A DNA stretch of 64,000 nucleotides, taken from contig NC_013037.1 in assembly GCF_000023125.1 (NCBI RefSeq), positions 1,116,001 to 1,180,000 of the forward strand, written 5' to 3'. Source of the stretch: Dyadobacter fermentans DSM 18053 (lineage in GTDB: Bacteria; Bacteroidota; Bacteroidia; Cytophagales; Spirosomataceae). Below the pieces are notes generated by a model. It saw only the letters and a list, made by a program, of their open reading frames with translations. It made no database searches and was not told where the DNA came from. Shown piece by piece: positions 62,038 to 64,000 of the stretch (positions within the stretch are counted from its first letter, which is position 1; every line of letters starts with the position of its first letter). The position numbers and the translations under genes were made by a program.

Positions 62038-64000
62038 ATGAAGAAATGTTTTACAATGCTCGTGCTGCTGCTCATGCTGGGTTGCAGTGCGGTTTTTGCC
62101 CAAAACAGCCGGATCACCGGGACCGTCACCGGCGACAGCAAGGAAGTGCTGCCCGGCGTGAATGTCCTGGTTAGCGGCACGTCGCAGGGCACCGTTACCG
62201 ACTCCGAGGGCAAGTATGCGCTCGAAGCTCCGGCCAAGGCGTCGCTCGTGTTTTCGTTTATTGGCTACACCAGCCAGACTGTGGCCGTAGGCACACGGTC
62301 GGTGATCGACATCCAGCTCGTGCAGGAATCCAAGAGCCTAACAGAAGTGGTAGTTACCGCACTGGGTATCAAGCGGGAAGCCAAAACGCTCGGGTACGCC
62401 ACAGCCACCGTGAATGCAGACCAGATCTCCACCAACCGCACGCCCAACGTCGTGAGCTCTTTGCAGGGAAAAATGGCGGGTGTGAACATTTCGTCGCTAT
62501 CCACCGGCCCGGGAGGCACGGCCAAAATCCGCATTCGCGGGCAGTCGTCGTTCAATGGGCAGAACAACCCGCTCATTGTCGTGAACGGTGTGCCGATCGA
62601 TAATTCCAACTTCGCCGGCGGCGGTGACTATGGGCAGCGCTCGGCCAACAATTCCGACGGCGGCGACGGCTTGTCGAGCATTAACCCCGACGATATCGAG
62701 TCCATGACGGTGCTCAAAGGCGCCACCGCGGCAGCGCTTTACGGCTCCCGCGCGAAGGACGGGGTGGTGATGATCACCACCAAAACCCGCGGTACCGGGC
62801 AGGGGATCGGCGTGGATTATAACCTCAACTTCACCACCGATACGCCGTTGGATTTCACTGATTTTCAGTACGAATATGGCCAGGGAGAAGGCGGAAAACG
62901 CCCTACCACCGAAAATCCGACGTCGGGTGTGTGGAGCTTTGGAGAGAAATTCCAGCCGGGCATGACGCAGGTGCTGTTCGACAACGAAACATGGCCCTAT
63001 GAGCCGGTGCGCGGCCGTGTGAAGAAATTCTATCGCACAGGCACGAACATGACCAACACCATCACCGTGTCCAATAATGGCCCCAATGGCGGTTTCAGCC
63101 TTTCGCTCGCGAATACCGACAACCGCGGCATTGTCGAAAACAATAAATTCAACCGCAAGGTGGTGAACCTGGGCTTCACGCAAAACATTTCCAAACGCCT
63201 CACAGCATTCGGAAACGTGAATTATTCCAAGGAAAAGAATGTGAACCCGCCGCAGATCGACGCCCAGGATTTTGCTACTTCCACGGTGATTTTTACATTG
63301 GCTAATTCCATGCCCTTCGAGGCATTGAAACAAAACCAGACACTGCCGAACGGCGATGAGTTCGTGTTTTCAAGGTTTCTGGTGCGGAATAACCCGTATT
63401 ATTCGCTCAGCAAGCATTTCGAGAACATCACCCGCGACCGGCTTTTCGGCAATGTAGCGGTGAAGTACCAGTTTACCGACTGGCTCTACCTGCAACTCCG
63501 GGCGGCGCAGGATTTTTACGTCCGCAACCAGGACTACAACATTCCGAACGGCTATGCGCCCATTGCCAAAGCACCTGTGGGCTATGTAAACGGCTCATTT
63601 ACACAGGATGTACGCCGCAACACCGAGCGTAACCTTGACTTTATTCTCGGCGGCAACCACACATTCGGCAACCTGGGCCTGGATGTGACCCTGGGTGGAA
63701 ACCAGCGCTATGCCCGCATGGATTACAACAGTGTTACCGTGCAGGACTTCATTCAGCCCGGCTTGTACACGGTGATGAACGGACGCGTCAAAAACCCGCT
63801 TTATAACCTGTCCGAAAAGAAGATCAATTCGCTGTACGGAGCGGCTACTATTTCATGGAAAGAGTTCCTCTACCTGAACGTAACGGCCCGAAACGACTGG
63901 TTTTCAACCCTTGCGCCACAAAACCGCAGCATTCTGTATCCTTCGGTAACCGGTAGCTTCATCTTCTCCCAGGCATTCCCGAACCTCCCGGCCTGGATCA
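62038..64000 (+). CDS. SusC/RagA-family TonB-linked outer-membrane protein (partial)
   Basis: The gene starts at 62038 and is cut by the window end after 654 codons; full members have about 1000. A signal peptide ends GCSAVFAQ. A carboxypeptidase-like domain (about 22-100, PGVNVLVSGTSQGTVTDSEG) is followed by a plug (about 115-225, IRIRGQSSFNGQNNPLIVVNG, MTVLKGATAAALYGSRAKDG) and the start of the barrel. It would import oligosaccharides or peptides with a SusD partner, expected just past the window. The leader upstream is long and gene-free. Confidence 0.93.
   Translation, partial: MKKCFTMLVLLLMLGCSAVFAQNSRITGTVTGDSKEVLPGVNVLVSGTSQGTVTDSEGKYALEAPAKASLVFSFIGYTSQTVAVGTRSVIDIQLVQESKSLTEVVVTALGIKREAKTLGYATATVNADQISTNRTPNVVSSLQGKMAGVNISSLSTGPGGTAKIRIRGQSSFNGQNNPLIVVNGVPIDNSNFAGGGDYGQRSANNSDGGDGLSSINPDDIESMTVLKGATAAALYGSRAKDGVVMITTKTRGTGQGIGVDYNLNFTTDTPLDFTDFQYEYGQGEGGKRPTTENPTSGVWSFGEKFQPGMTQVLFDNETWPYEPVRGRVKKFYRTGTNMTNTITVSNNGPNGGFSLSLANTDNRGIVENNKFNRKVVNLGFTQNISKRLTAFGNVNYSKEKNVNPPQIDAQDFATSTVIFTLANSMPFEALKQNQTLPNGDEFVFSRFLVRNNPYYSLSKHFENITRDRLFGNVAVKYQFTDWLYLQLRAAQDFYVRNQDYNIPNGYAPIAKAPVGYVNGSFTQDVRRNTERNLDFILGGNHTFGNLGLDVTLGGNQRYARMDYNSVTVQDFIQPGLYTVMNGRVKNPLYNLSEKKINSLYGAATISWKEFLYLNVTARNDWFSTLAPQNRSILYPSVTGSFIFSQAFPNLPAWI

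Noticed and set aside
1..64000. A CRISPR array
   Set aside because: No series of identical repeats with unique spacers was seen; the 10-bp array at the left edge is too short in unit and has only 3-base gaps.

Overview
The window looks like a chromosome segment of a Cytophagales bacterium (Bacteroidota), most like Dyadobacter or a close relative. The evidence is a SusC/RagA-type TonB-linked receptor, an Oar-type receptor, LytTR two-component signalling, lipoproteins with Bacteroidota-style leaders, a CzcA/CusA pump fused to a TolC-like channel, few clear Shine-Dalgarno sites, and an integrase of the Bacteroides type. The genus is an inference from protein character; no marker gene in the window settles it.

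Region 1 (1 to about 15,880) is an accessory island. It is visibly more AT-rich than the rest, has many unrecognised genes and several gene remnants, and ends at a tyrosine recombinase (14365-15657) next to a tRNA-Lys(TTT) gene (15883-15955). From left to right it holds: a 10-bp-period repeat array followed by a long compound hairpin (1-171); an IS3 orfA remnant; a two-repeat DUF1508 (YegP-like) protein fused to a Pycsar-like class III nucleotide cyclase (1021-2310); a lipoprotein alpha/beta hydrolase; a lipoprotein and an outer-membrane barrel protein of unknown function; a decayed stretch with IS-end-like repeats, a 60-bp palindrome and a frameshifted RhuM remnant; an Xre regulator divergent from an unknown gene across a palindromic operator; a cluster of small HTH and replication-like accessory genes; a pair made of a C-terminally anchored unknown protein and a DGQHR/DndB-like protein; and the integrase. 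The cyclase and the DGQHR pair are the best candidates for undescribed defence-related systems.

Region 2 (about 16,000-44,300) is ordinary core-type sequence: a siderophore receptor, an ECF sigma factor, an AlkB-type dioxygenase, a choice-of-anchor-I lipoprotein, a calcineurin-like phosphoesterase, a complete RND multidrug pump operon (MFP, RND, outer-membrane factor, 29347 down to 23605), a TspO/MBR-like membrane protein, an Oar-like receptor, an NmrA-type oxidoreductase, a membrane-anchored MutS-family ATPase, a TPR protein, a multi-PAS/GAF protein that ends after the HisKA-like helix, a small outer-membrane protein with a metallophosphoesterase, and a coiled-coil secreted protein.

Region 3 (about 43,900-58,700) is devoted to export. 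A small Asp-rich protein precedes a CusA-TolC fusion and its CusB adaptor, which together would form a metal efflux system. A sulfatase and an unknown small gene follow. A TetR regulator then controls a TolC-HlyD-RND operon, with the same 13-bp near-palindrome both before tetR and between tetR and the pump genes.

Region 4 (about 58,700-64,000) has a small membrane protein, a LytTR response regulator with its histidine kinase, a block of REP-like repeats between those two, a gene-free leader of about 600 bp, and the first 654 codons of a SusC/RagA receptor that runs off the end of the window.
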